Source: Tolypeutes matacus (taxonomy: Eukaryota > Chordata > Mammalia > Cingulata > Chlamyphoridae). Taken from it: DNA of 64,000 nucleotides. Where the stretch lies: the NCBI GenBank assembly GCA_026826555.1, contig JAKSZT010053928.1:1132636-1196635 (forward strand), in the 5' to 3' direction. Of the stretch, positions 1 to 48,326 are shown piece after piece. Under the pieces are notes generated by a model, which saw nothing but the letters and a program-made list of their open reading frames with translations, ran no database searches and was not told the origin of the DNA. How positions within the stretch are numbered: position 1 is the first letter of the stretch; every line of letters begins with the position of its first letter. The position numbers and the translations under genes are program-made.

Positions 1-32
1 ACCCCCACCCCCACCCCCACCCCCACCCCCCG
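1..32. repeat. (ACCCCC)n run
   Basis: C-rich simple repeat at the window edge, on the tail side of the reverse dimeric SINE. Confidence 0.8.
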
Positions 33-249
33 TTTTTGCTGTTTTTGTGTCGATTCGCTGGGCAACTCTCTGTCACTGTTTCCTGTCCTCACGTCTCATC
101 CTTCTCCTGTCTTCACTGAGATTTGATCCTTGGAACCTCCAATGTGGAAGAGAGGCGTCCTACCACCTGCTCCACCTTAGTTCCTGGTTTTTCGGCACGT
201 CTCATCTTGGCTCTCCCTTGTGTCACTCTCCTGTTAAGTCATCATCTTG

Positions 250-354
250 GGGGCGGATGTGGCTCAAATGGTTGGGCGTCCGTCTGCCATATGGAGGGAC
301 CTGGGTTCGATCCCCAGGACCTCCTGGTTAAAAAAAAAAAAAAAAAAAAAAAAA
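250..354 (+). mobile_element. Monomeric tRNA-derived SINE nested in another SINE
   Basis: GGGCGGATGTGGCTCAAATG head with a GGTTCGATCCC B box and a poly(A) tail of about 26 bases. Target duplication GTCATCATCTTG at 238-249 and 355-366. Confidence 0.85.
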
Positions 355-582
355 GTCATCATCTTGCTGCGTGGCGTGTTGGGCCTGGCGGCTCACCTGC
401 ACATGGGACCTGGCAGCGCACCCATGCCCAGGGCCTGGGGGGCTCACCCACTCGTGGGGCCTGGCTGCGCAGTGCCATATATATATATATAATTTAATTT
501 TTACCGGGAGGTACCAGGGATCAAACCCAGACCCCTCCATATGGGAGATGAACGCCCAACCATTTGAGCCACATCTGTCCCC

Positions 583-1150
583 CTGCTATACCTCTTAAAG
601 TTGACCAAAGATACCTAGAGTTACAGTCTTTTCTCATACAGGATGGTCTTATAATAAATCAGGCTTAGTTTATCACCAGCATTCTGAAAACCAGACCTAG
701 GGAGAAAAACTAGGTCTGGGGACACATGCATGGTTTCTAATATAGGGAATATTTAGCCTACCCTGATTATCACAAAATCAGGACAGTGAAAATATTTGCA
801 GCAATGATTAATTTTTTAAATAATGGTTTCTTAATGTAAAAAGTAGTACATATTCATTGTAGTTTTAAAGCATAAAGTTTTAAAGAGAAAGGTAAAAAAT
901 CGTTCATGACCTTACGTTTATTAACATCCTTTTTTAAAAATAGGCACATGTTTTTAAAATGCGGGCCTATACTGTACAAACCGTTTTGTAACTTTAAAAA
1001 AAAACTATACCGTGAATAAGTGAAAAAGAAATTTAAGGATTTTAGCATGCTGTAGTATTACACCACCTGGGGTGTGGTGTGCGCGCTTTGGTGGGAAAAG
1101 AAAGTTCGTGGGGTTCCCGTTTTTGCCCAGCTCTTGGTGGGCAATACTGA
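583..1150. other. Upstream flank of NFE2L2, nothing recognised
   Basis: AT-rich sequence between the first SINE and the CpG island. No open frame with family likeness and no RNA gene is seen. Confidence 0.6.
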
Positions 1151-1703
1151 CCACTCTCTAACCAAGAGCCTTCTCCATTTGACCTTGGCAATCTGATCCC
1201 AGCGAAGAATGCGAGTGCGTGGGAGTAGGCAGAGGGCGTTCGGGGTGAGCGCGAGCACGAGCTCCCGGCGCGGTCCACATCTCCCCTGGGCAGGGCTCAC
1301 TCGCCTCAGCCCCGGCGGAGATTGGGCAGTTCGCGGTGCACACGGCCCGGGTCCTAGCCTTTTAGGGCTGGCGCCACTCTCGGGCGGTGGGGTGTGATAA
1401 AGCCGGGCAAGGTTCTGCAACTTCAAATCAGGGAGGCGCAGCTCCGATACCAGCGTCTTTGCCTGGTCTCCGGGCGTGTTTGTTCCAACTGTTTAAACTG
1501 TTTCAAAGCACCCAACCCCAGCGACCTTGGGCAAATAACTCTTAATCTCGCGGGTGGAGAGCGCTGGTTTTATTTGCGGGGAAGGCAAACAGCGCGGGGA
1601 CCGAGGAGCTAAACGAGGCCGCCTCTCCCCACCCCGCCCGCTCGCCCACGGCTGCCCACAGGGACCCCGGCCCACGGTCCTTCCGGCCCCGGACGGCGAG
1701 CTC

Positions 1704-1711
1704 TTGCGTCA
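1704..1711 (-). promoter_or_regulatory. TGACGCAA C/EBP-ATF or AP-1-like site
   Basis: TTGCGTCA on the plus strand is TGACGCAA on the minus strand, a half CRE/TRE joined to a C/EBP half site. It lies about 150 bp upstream of the presumed start site. Binding is inferred from the motif alone. Confidence 0.45.
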
Positions 1712-1772
1712 GCCCGGGCGGGGGTGGGGAATTTTCGCAGGCTCGGTCCGCACCGCAAGCCGGGGAAGGGCC

Positions 1773-1819
1773 GCTCTTGCCCCGCCCTCGGAGGGCGGGA
1801 GGCGGAGCGGGGCAAGAGC
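1773..1819. promoter_or_regulatory. Nested inverted repeat with paired GC boxes
   Basis: GCTCTTGCCCCGC (1773-1785) is repeated exactly inverted at 1807-1819. Overlapping the left arm is a second pair, CCCGCCCT (1781-1788) and AGGGCGGG (1792-1799). The GC-box cores fit SP/KLF binding. It sits just upstream of the presumed NFE2L2 start site. Confidence 0.75.
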
Positions 1820-1973
1820 ACCGCCAACGACTCAGGCCGTGTCGCCCAGCAGCGAGTGCCCGGCAGCCCGGAGGAGCAGCCACCGCCACCGCCGCCGCCC
1901 TGTCCGCGCCGCAGCTCGGCAGCCGGGACAGGGCCGCCGTCGGGGAGCCGCAGCGCACAGCCGGCAGCTCAGC

Positions 1974-33713
<31,740 letters not shown>

Positions 33714-34190
33714 ATTTGGGAGGATCTGATCTTTTCTGGGCTAGTGTTTTTTGTACTGTTATACTAAAAGCTCCTACTGTGATGTGAAATGCAGAAATAT
33801 CATACTTTATAATTCTATGCAAAATGATAGCCAAAATTAGTATAGAAAACATTAAAAAGCATTAAAATAAAAGTTGTCAGTATGCTGAATCAGTAGTTTC
33901 ATTTTGACTGCAAACTCAATATCTTAGAACACCATTTGGTCTAGTTTCTGTATTAAGTGTAAATACTACAAAAACTTATTTATACTGTTCTTATCTCATT
34001 TGTTACATCCATAAATTTGTTTGATACATCTGGCTAAAAACAAATTGTTGTAAAACTAACCACTATGTACTTTTTTATAAATACTGTATGAACAAAAAGT
34101 GGCATTTTTTATATTAAATGGTTTAGCTCTGACAAAATTTGGTTTAAAAAGCTGGTACTAATAAAGGAATAATGACTTATTTCTTCACAA
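33714..34190 (+). other. NFE2L2: NFE2L2 3' UTR and poly(A) signal
   Basis: AT-rich tail after the stop. AATAAA at 34160-34165 matches the position of the human signal, and cleavage is expected near 34180-34195. Possible microRNA seed matches are ATACTGTA at 34081-34088 and ATACTGT at 33982-33988 (miR-144 type), and GTACTGT at 33753-33759 (miR-101 type). A repeated ATTTATT-like context may affect mRNA stability. Confidence 0.85.
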
Positions 34191-34397
34191 TTTGATTTTA
34201 TTCACACAGTAATTTCTTGTAAGACAGTAAACAATACATTCAGCACATTGATGTTTTGCATTTTCATGTTTTCTTTGAAAATACAGAAATATATTAAACT
34301 TTTGGTGCCAGAGATAGAAAATATATCAAGGTATTTTATCATTTCAACAGCAGGTCCATCTAAACCAAGGAAAACATACTTCAAAAAACGTATGCCT

Positions 34398-34597
34398 GGG
34401 AAACAGATGTGGATCAAGCAGTTGAGCGCCTGCTTCCCACATGGGAGTCCCAGTGCCTCCTGAAAACAAAAACAAGGAAACAAATGAAAAAACCAACTCA
34501 GGGGAGCTAATGTGGCTCAGTGGTTGAGTGCCAGCTTCCCACATACAAGGTCCAGGGTTCAATACCCGGCCCCATTACCTCAAAAGAGAAGGAAAAA
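34398..34597 (+). mobile_element. Short dimeric SINE downstream of NFE2L2
   Basis: Two halves with an ACCAACTCAGGGGAGC linker. Target duplication GTATGCCT at 34390-34397 and 34598-34605. It lies about 200 bp past the NFE2L2 poly(A) site. Confidence 0.82.
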
Positions 34598-34609
34598 GTA
34601 TGCCTACTA

Positions 34610-35330
34610 TTTGTTAGCCACTGCTCAGTGTGGACAAATCAGAAAACCCTGCCTTCCTAGAACTTTCGTTCTAATAGGGGTAGGCAGAGAGCATATTCTA
34701 GTATGTTAGAAGGGAAAGGACTGGGAAAATAATGACAAAGAAGTATTACATTTTAGAATAGTTGTAAATAGGAACAGTCTCATTGAGATGGCAATATTTG
34801 AAGGTGTGGGAGAGCAAACCATTCCCTTAGCAAAAAAGCATTGCAGACAGCACTTCAAGTCCAAAGACTTTGAGGACAGTTTGAAAAAGAACAAGGACAA
34901 AATAGCTAGAGAGATGAAAATAATACTAAGTGGCATGGCAAAGAGCCCTCAAGCCTTCATAAGGATGTTGGCTTTTACCGATTGAAATGGGTAGCTACTG
35001 GAGCTAAGCAGTTTATATCTCACTGGTTTTAAAAAGTTCCCTCTGGCTTGTGTGTTGAAAAAGGCTAGAGGATAAGGGTGGGAGCAGGGAGACCATTTTG
35101 AAGTGATGTGATGGTGACTTGGTGATATCAAGGGAGGTAGTAAAAAGGCTTTCCTGAGAAAATGGATATATTGGGGGGGGAGGAGGGGGTCCAAGTCAAC
35201 GACCTGAGCAGCTATAAGAATTGAGTTGCTAACAGGAATACTGTGAAGAGAGATCTAGGTGGAAGATCAGTTGACTTTTGGACTCTTGAGGTTTGAGATC
35301 TATTGGGTACAATGAAGCTGCAAAAACAAA
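34610..35330. mobile_element. LINE-2-like fragment downstream of NFE2L2
   Basis: Diverged L2-like order: CTAGAACTTTCGTTCTAATA, CAGTCTCATTGAGATGGCAA, GGCTTTTACCGATTGAAATG and TTCCCTCTGGCTTGTGTGTT. Confidence 0.55.
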
Positions 35331-35569
35331 GCAAACCAAAATCACATTGAAAAAATTGTTAAAAAAAAAAAAATCTGCATGTGTATGCAATAGCCATTTA
35401 GAGCACCAATTCAGTTTTTTCTTCCCACTTAATCAACCTAGTTCATAGGCCTGAAAGTTTTTTTTTTTTAAAGTGGGAAATGATGGGAGATTCATCTGGG
35501 GGTTAAGTGTATGTTTGGAATAAACACTGTACAAATTACTCAAGAGTCCCATCAATCCATTAGGAGTAA

Positions 35570-35780
35570 TGTGTAGTGGTTAGGACAAGCCCTGGAGCCA
35601 GACTGCCTGGGTTGGTTGTTACCATTTTCCTAGAATGATCTCCAGCAAATCAACTTTTTAAGCACTCTTAGGTTTTGTTTCCTCAACTGTATAACGGAAC
35701 TGTTAACTAGCTACGTCACAAAAAGCAGTGTCTAGCTCACTATTAATAAGCATTCTACAGCGGTTACTGTCAGTTCTCTT
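35570..35780 (+). mobile_element. MIR-type SINE
   Basis: GCCCTGGAGCCAGACTGCCT followed by a CTCAACTGTATAACGGAACT segment. Good match to the MIR 5' half. Confidence 0.65.
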
Positions 35781-38700
35781 TAGCTTCATTTAGGATGCTT
35801 TTTGGTTTCAAATGATGGGAACCAAAATCAAGTTAGCCTAGATGACTGGAAAGCCCAGGGATGGAAGTAACTTCAAGCACTACTGGTTCCAGAGATGCCT
35901 GAGCCTTTTGTTGTTGGCCTCACTCACAGTCAAATTTCCTCTGGTGGTGGGGGAGGAATGGATCTTTGCAGAACAAGCACTTTACCAACCTCAGAACATA
36001 AAAATCCTAGATCATGAATTTGAAAAATGCCCACCCTTAGATAAAAATCATGGGTTGGGGTGAAGGTGGCAAAAATCTGTTAGCCACATCTGAAGCACCT
36101 GCAATTGACTGGTATTTACTGGAAGAAGAGCACTCTGGATAATCCAGAAAAGACTCCTACAAACCTGCCAGCTGAAACCTTCATTCTTGTTCATTCTACA
36201 CAACTCAAGCTTTCAAAATATTTTGCCCAACTCATACAAGATAACTGAACATAGAACATAATAAAAATTATATTTTACCCTCTATTATTAAGGGTGGTAT
36301 TATATACATTCCACCCAGGGGGGGGGGAAAAGTTTTAACGGGTTCTTAAACTGGGTAGAATTTAGCAATCCTGAGAATTTTGATGGGGAGTTATCTTTGT
36401 TCTTCCTAACATTTAACTGAAATTTAGCATTTCCTTCATTATATATATATAACCAGTAGTAATCCTAACTGTGACTATTAAGAACTTAAAAATCACAATC
36501 TTAGTATCAAATTAGTTAGAAGTATCTCAAAATATCATTTATGCAATTCAAATCTATTAGTTAAAACCACCACTAAACTTTTAAAATCACAATTCAGTAT
36601 TTTGACAACTATTTTCAACATACACTTCTTCAGTAATCATACACATTTTATGCACCTAAAAAGGGGCCCCATGGCATCAAATTGCCAAAGGAGCCAGCAT
36701 TAAAAAACAAAGCAAAGTAACTTACTTAAGGTCACAAAACTAAGTTTCTTACTGGCAGACAAAGGCTAATATAAGACTCAGAGTCTGGGAAAAACTTAAT
36801 TGCATTTTCCCTCAGTACCTATTAAATGAGGCCAGTTTGAAACTAAACACAAAACCTGTAAGAACTTTTTAACAGTCTACCTACTTTTAAAAATAAAAAC
36901 TGCCTTAATGCAACCTCTAATTACAGCTACTTAACATTTAATAGAATCTCACCTTCATCTGAGTATTACAAGCCCCTTTATTAAAATAGTTGTATACAGC
37001 CATGGATGCTTGTAGTAAAAAAACAATTAAGACTTATGAGTTTTTTAAAGATACTTTAAATCTGCCAACACCCTTGTAGAATGTTCTTTATCCACATTTG
37101 GTATCATTAAACCGGAAGCAGATTAGTGTGGGTAAGCTCACACCCCTGGCTATCTTTCAGAACTGCCCATTTCAATGCACCCATTACCTGGGTAAGGTCT
37201 TTGAAAGTGACATCTTTTTCCTATTACCTTGACCCCACCAAACCTTGGCATTTTTTGTTCAATTTACAGTTAAAAATCCTATTTTTGCAAAGACACATCT
37301 TCACAAAGTTTAATAAAGTTACATCTTTGATGGGAAGGAATGTGCAAGATTTGAATTTATCTTGTTGCCTGAATCTTTTGTAGTGTATAACAATGTCACT
37401 TCCATTCTGAGGTGTGATGAAGGCTGCTCTTGTACTAATGGCAGGTGTTTCAGGACTCATTAAACTGGAGTTATAAGGCATACAATCTAAGTTGACTTAA
37501 CCACACAGAACATGAAATCAGCATTCAAACAAGTTTTCGCTGCAATCCTGCAACTACTAAAAATCCTCGCGATTTCAACCTTTCACCCATTCACTTATGT
37601 TTTTCCCCAAAAGATCAACACTGAAGTATCCCATACATTCTCTCCCCTTCAAGACTCAAAAGTCCTTTTATGCTGCATGTGGGTCAAAAACTTTCAACTT
37701 AAGATGGTACCAGTATTTTTCTCCCATGCCTTTCCCCCCTTTTCAGTGACTAGAACCTACATGCTCAAGAAGGGTAACAAAGGCTCATTCCAAGTGTCTT
37801 GTTACTTCATTACTTCAAGTACTATTTACCTATAGCATTTAAGTCACATGAACATTGTGAAGCGATGAAACAACACACACGTTTCTAAAAATATTTTAAT
37901 GAAAAAGTTCTTTCTGTAAACATTTCATTATTCTACAAATGAAACATTTAAATCTGTTACAGACCACCTCTTAAAGTCTTAAAAATCAGAATAAAACATT
38001 AAAGTTTTAAAAGTAATTTAGATAAGCTACAGTCCTTTTATTTATTCCTCCAAATTAGCATGCTTATTCACTACTTTGTGGTATTACTGAAACTCCAGCT
38101 ACTGTCGTTAAAAATGTCTCAAATTGCAACGTTTTTTTACCCCAACTCTTAAAATGAAGTTTGTGAATTTAGTTCCTTATAGAGATGTTCTCCTTTAGGA
38201 CATGAGTGTAAACTGAGTTTAAGAAATGTACTATTGGAAACAGTAACCTACAACTTGGCTTGACTGACACTGGTTAAAGTTTGCCTTGAACCTTCTCTCC
38301 TTTTATAAGGCCCTTAACTTTGTTCAATGACCACCAAATACAGAATTAAGACATTGTATTTTTCATAAATGACAGAGGAACATGCATTTAAATAAAATTC
38401 CTTTATTTCATATAGAAATGAGATGAACTGGAAAAGGAGAACACCATAAAAAAAGAAAAAGTTTCCTATCATAGGAAATTTGCTTCACAAAAACCATGGT
38501 GAATAACAAGGCTATTTACCTTATTCAGCATTTCTTCCTATGGTAATGTGTAGAAATTCAGTCCTGAGATTCAGGAACAGAACCAACCAGTCATTTTCTG
38601 AGTATTAATAAATTCACTGGCAAACTGACTACTCTCTTATGCAGTAACTTGATTTTATAATTTAGAACCTAGTTTATATTTTTTAGTATCTATGCCCAAA

Positions 38701-41700
38701 TATTTTTTCTCAGCTTTAACATTACATCTAAAATTTTAACATGCCTTTTTGGGGCAGCAAAAATAGCCCTTATGAACAATCAGCAACTGATTTAAATAGT
38801 AATTGTATACCATTTTAATTATCCCTTTAGGAAAAACTACTTTTAAAAAATGAGCCAAAGTGTAGACTGTCACTGCTTCCAGTTAAAAGGTTTAAAAAAA
38901 AAAAAAAAAGTACAAAGAACCTGTATCAGCCCAAATCATAGTATCCTGAATTTACACACAAGATAATTTATATGAGGCCACTCGACTAACAACCATTTTC
39001 TCTTCTCTATATGAACCGGTAACTTTGAAAGTTCATCCCAAGGTCTTTTTCTAATGGGGATTGGCAGCGTAAATGCTTCTGCTACAAGTCACTCTTCTTA
39101 CAAACTTTTTTCACCAAGTTTGGGATTACTCTTTCCCTTACCAGAAATTGACTCTACCTTCTTTAAAGACACTAACAATGAATTGGTACATATGAAGAGC
39201 CACCTCTAACTCTAAAGATGTTCATGGGCATTGCAGGGCGATTTTAACCGTCTAATGTTTAAAGTATTATATGTGGTTTCAAGAAAGAGGGATGAATAGT
39301 TTTAAAATATGTAATAAATTAAATTTGTAGGGAAACAAATGGTGTCATCAGGTTTTACTGTGAGCTACAAACCTTACCCCAGCCAGAAACCTTCGTATTT
39401 AAGATGGTAGGAAAGACATTCCTCATTTAGGCAAGTAGGGTTCTCATTCAACCTGCAAATCAAAAAGATTACTCTTACCTTGCTTTACAAAAAATTACTC
39501 TTTAATTAGTGAAAAAATTCAAATTCAAGCCTTACCTAATGCTTATTGCCCTTCCTTTCAGGTCTAAATGCTAGACCTAGTGACTGTGGCAACTATCTCA
39601 TTGATGTTCCAAAAGGCGAAGAACTCCTGCTAGACTTTCTTCGATATTTCAGTTGTAATAAGCAGATTTAACTAGCCTTTGGAAAGGTGCTCACTATCAC
39701 CATAGAATCTTATGCCTTCACTTCTCTGTAGTTGAAGCTCTTGCTGCTGCCTTGTCATTCTTTATTTATGCTGACTTGTCCACACTCAAAAGGCTGCTGA
39801 AGTCCTGTCTTAGGGAGTTTCCTTTGATGCACAGTGCTTAAAAAGCACATCTTAGGTCCTTTAAAGCTGGTTAAATCGCTCTCCTCATGGCTTACTTTTC
39901 CACACTGTTCACAAGAACTAAGCTAATAATACAACTTATAAACAGGTCACATACACAAACTTCACCTGCTTATAGGTTGCAAACATCAACTTAACTGAAA
40001 ATATTTTCACTATTAAACTAATTCCAGAACACAGAAAGTTTGTTAACAGTACAATTAACCTCATATACCATTAAAGGATACTGTCAAGGTTGTGTCAAAC
40101 AATTTCACAAACATAAAAACAGGAAATATTAAATCTTTCCCCCTTTCAACCTTTATTAGATGAATAAAAGAACTTGAGACAATTTAGCTCAATTTTAATA
40201 AAATGCTTCCCAAGCATTCCTTTGACCAAGTACCCAGGTTTAAGTTATGAACATTGACAGTGTCCATTTATATAACCACACTTTTAGTTGTTAAGGACTT
40301 AACCATTTTCTAATATTAGCCTATTTTCTATGCTGCTTATTCACATATGCCCATTAACAAATGGAATGTTGTCTGTTACATTTATTGATTTTGTGAGTGT
40401 TTTCTGGAAAACTGCAGTATCTGTGTGAAACCGATTTCCATGCTGGCATTGCATGCATCCAAATATTAATGCACAGAGGCACAGAATTAGAGCAACAAGA
40501 TAGAGCATATTCAAACACTAGCACGCCCCATTCCCCTTTTTATTGCTTGTTTTGCTTAGTACTTCTTAAAACAAAAAGAATCTTCAAATTCAATATTCAA
40601 CTACCAAAGGAAAAAAATAACAGGGCACATACTTAGGGCTCAAATCAAATTATAAGCACTAGCTGGCGCAAAACAGTTAACATTGGTTTTCATATATGAT
40701 TTTGTCATCTAAAAGTCTTCTCAACCAGGGTCTCGCAAACAAATTTGATAACCCATACCAACATGATTTAGGTTGAAACATACACATGGAATAATAGTGT
40801 GTTCCTTGGTGACTTAAAGTGAGATAGAAAGAATTCAAGACTACCCAAAATTCAATTCAGACGTTTGGGAAGTGAGAAGCTTGTACTAAGCAATTGTGCT
40901 ACATTTCTGCTGCAGTAAGTTATTTTGGATGGTGATACCTAAACTATCCTTGGTTTAGTCCAGTAAAAAGCATAGGTTGCCAACAGGAAAGCATGCCAAC
41001 CAGGGAACAACAGTTCAACAATGCATGATTTTTATTCTCTTACTCTGAGAGTTTATATGGATTTTAAAAACAAACCAAGGAAAATAAATGAAGATTTATG
41101 GGCCTCTTGTGCTTTAGAAATGAAAACAAAGGTAACCACTACTTTGCTTGAATACAGCAGACTTAGTGGTCCTATACTTTTTAAGCTTTTAAGAATGGCT
41201 TTTAATGTAGTAAGAAAAAAATTCACTACCTCATTCTAGAATTTAAAGTAGAGGGCAGTAGGCCTTCTTTAAACCCAAATAATATGGCAGCAGTTCAAGT
41301 GTGACCAAAGTGTAGAAAGGAGATTTTCGAAATACAGCTGGGGCTTTTAGCAAAGCTAAACACACTAAAATGATAAGATGTTTACATTTTTTTTTTTTTT
41401 TTTTGAAGAAAATGCACAAAAACCAAATAGGAATTTTGAGAGTTTTTCATTTGAAAGTAAATCTTAATGCTATTAAATTCACAAATATGCTAATTTAAAT
41501 ACCCAATCCTAGTTGTTATCTAAAACACACATTTGCAAACATACAAATATCTATTCTCTCCACATGTCAGTGTCCATTCATATCATGGTTTGGAAATAGG
41601 GAGAATAGATTCCCCTTAAATTGCAAGTCAGCAGGTGTTTCTTTACAGTTAACTTTAGCAAAATTCATACAAAATAGTAATTAACAATGATCTTCTTTTC

Positions 41701-41790
41701 TTGTTAACTCACAAGGAAACACCTTCAAAACTGCATTTTGTTAAGTTTCTGTACTAAAATGTAGAAAAACTGAACTACACAAATATTGAA
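35780..41790. other. Tail-to-tail interval, repeat-poor, possible long HNRNPA3 3' UTR
   Basis: AT-rich DNA with almost no recognisable repeats between the L2/MIR remnants and the HNRNPA3 poly(A) signal. Several minus-strand AATAAA/ATTAAA candidates occur (for example near 40152, 38402, 38037, 37893 and 36974). In human, the annotated HNRNPA3 gene span as I remember it (about 11 kb) would reach into this interval. Confidence 0.5.
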
Positions 41791-42156
41791 AAGTTAAAAA
41801 TTCCTTAATTTTTTATTCCTGGTACCACTACCACAATTTACAGGGCAATATACCTGATGTAATGAAAAGAAAAAGAAAAAGACAAAGCTACAACAGATAA
41901 AAGACCTCAGGAATGTACATCTAATTGACACTACATTGCATTAATCAATAGCTGCACTTTTTGCAAACTGTGGCTATGACAGTCCTGAACAAGAAGGGTT
42001 TCCTGTTTAAGCTGCAGTAACTTTTCTGACTATGGATCATCGTTCCTCCTGTGGCAGATTTTTACAGTTCCTCTAATGCATTTGGGACGACTGTCTCAAA
42101 GTAACCTGCAGCTTTCCTGACAACTCCTCGCTCTCTCTCCTGCTAAGAACTGTAGC
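41790..42156 (-). other. HNRNPA3: HNRNPA3 exon 11, 3' UTR with poly(A) signal
   Basis: After a 92-bp intron (42157-42248, acceptor CAACAG) the non-coding exon starts GCTACAGTTCTTAGCAGG, matching the human 3' UTR as remembered. AATAAA is present on the minus strand at 41817-41812, so the short transcript should end near 41785-41795. Confidence 0.85.
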
Positions 42157-42266
42157 CTGTTGAATAATACAGGATAAAAAAATTATTACACTCAGTGAAC
42201 AATTCCACATATTCTTTATCATCATAACAAATATTTAAAGATACCTACCATTTTCTGTTGAGTTTT

Positions 42267-48041
<5,775 letters not shown>

Positions 48042-48110
48042 TTTGAGACCGGACTCGCCTCCTCCAACTCGGGTTCAATATGGGACCGAGAGGAAGAGGC
48101 GGGGCCACTC

Positions 48111-48120
48111 GTCACGTGAC
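48111..48120. promoter_or_regulatory. GTCACGTGAC palindrome (E-box/CLEAR type)
   Basis: Exact 10-bp palindrome that equals the consensus bound by USF and MiT/TFE factors (TFEB, TFE3). It is located at or just upstream of the presumed HNRNPA3 start site. Confidence 0.7.
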
Positions 48121-48318
48121 GCGCTTTCCGCGCGCCGCCGGCCTGGTGGGGGAGGGGCGCGTCCGGAAAGGGGCGGGGCCAAGCAGGCGCGAAACGGGAC
48201 TGGACGAGCGAGTTGGCGGGCGGAGAGCGGGGGCGCGGCGGGCCGCGGGAGCGCGCGCCCCTCTCCAACTTCCAGCGCGGCACCGCCCTTGCCGCTGTTC
48301 GCGCCAGAGCAGCTACCG

Positions 48319-48326
48319 TGACGTCA
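48319..48326. promoter_or_regulatory. TGACGTCA, full CRE
   Basis: Perfect CREB/ATF palindrome about 280 bp upstream of the HNRNPA3 start codon, at the distal edge of the CpG island. Confidence 0.7.

Larger units (their letters stand above)
1..582 (-). mobile_element. Dimeric DAS-type SINE, minus, split by a younger SINE
   Basis: Read on the minus strand it begins GGGGACAGATGTGGCTCAAA near 582, runs through two tRNA-like halves and ends in the C-rich tail at the window edge. It is interrupted by the SINE at 250-354. Confidence 0.8.
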
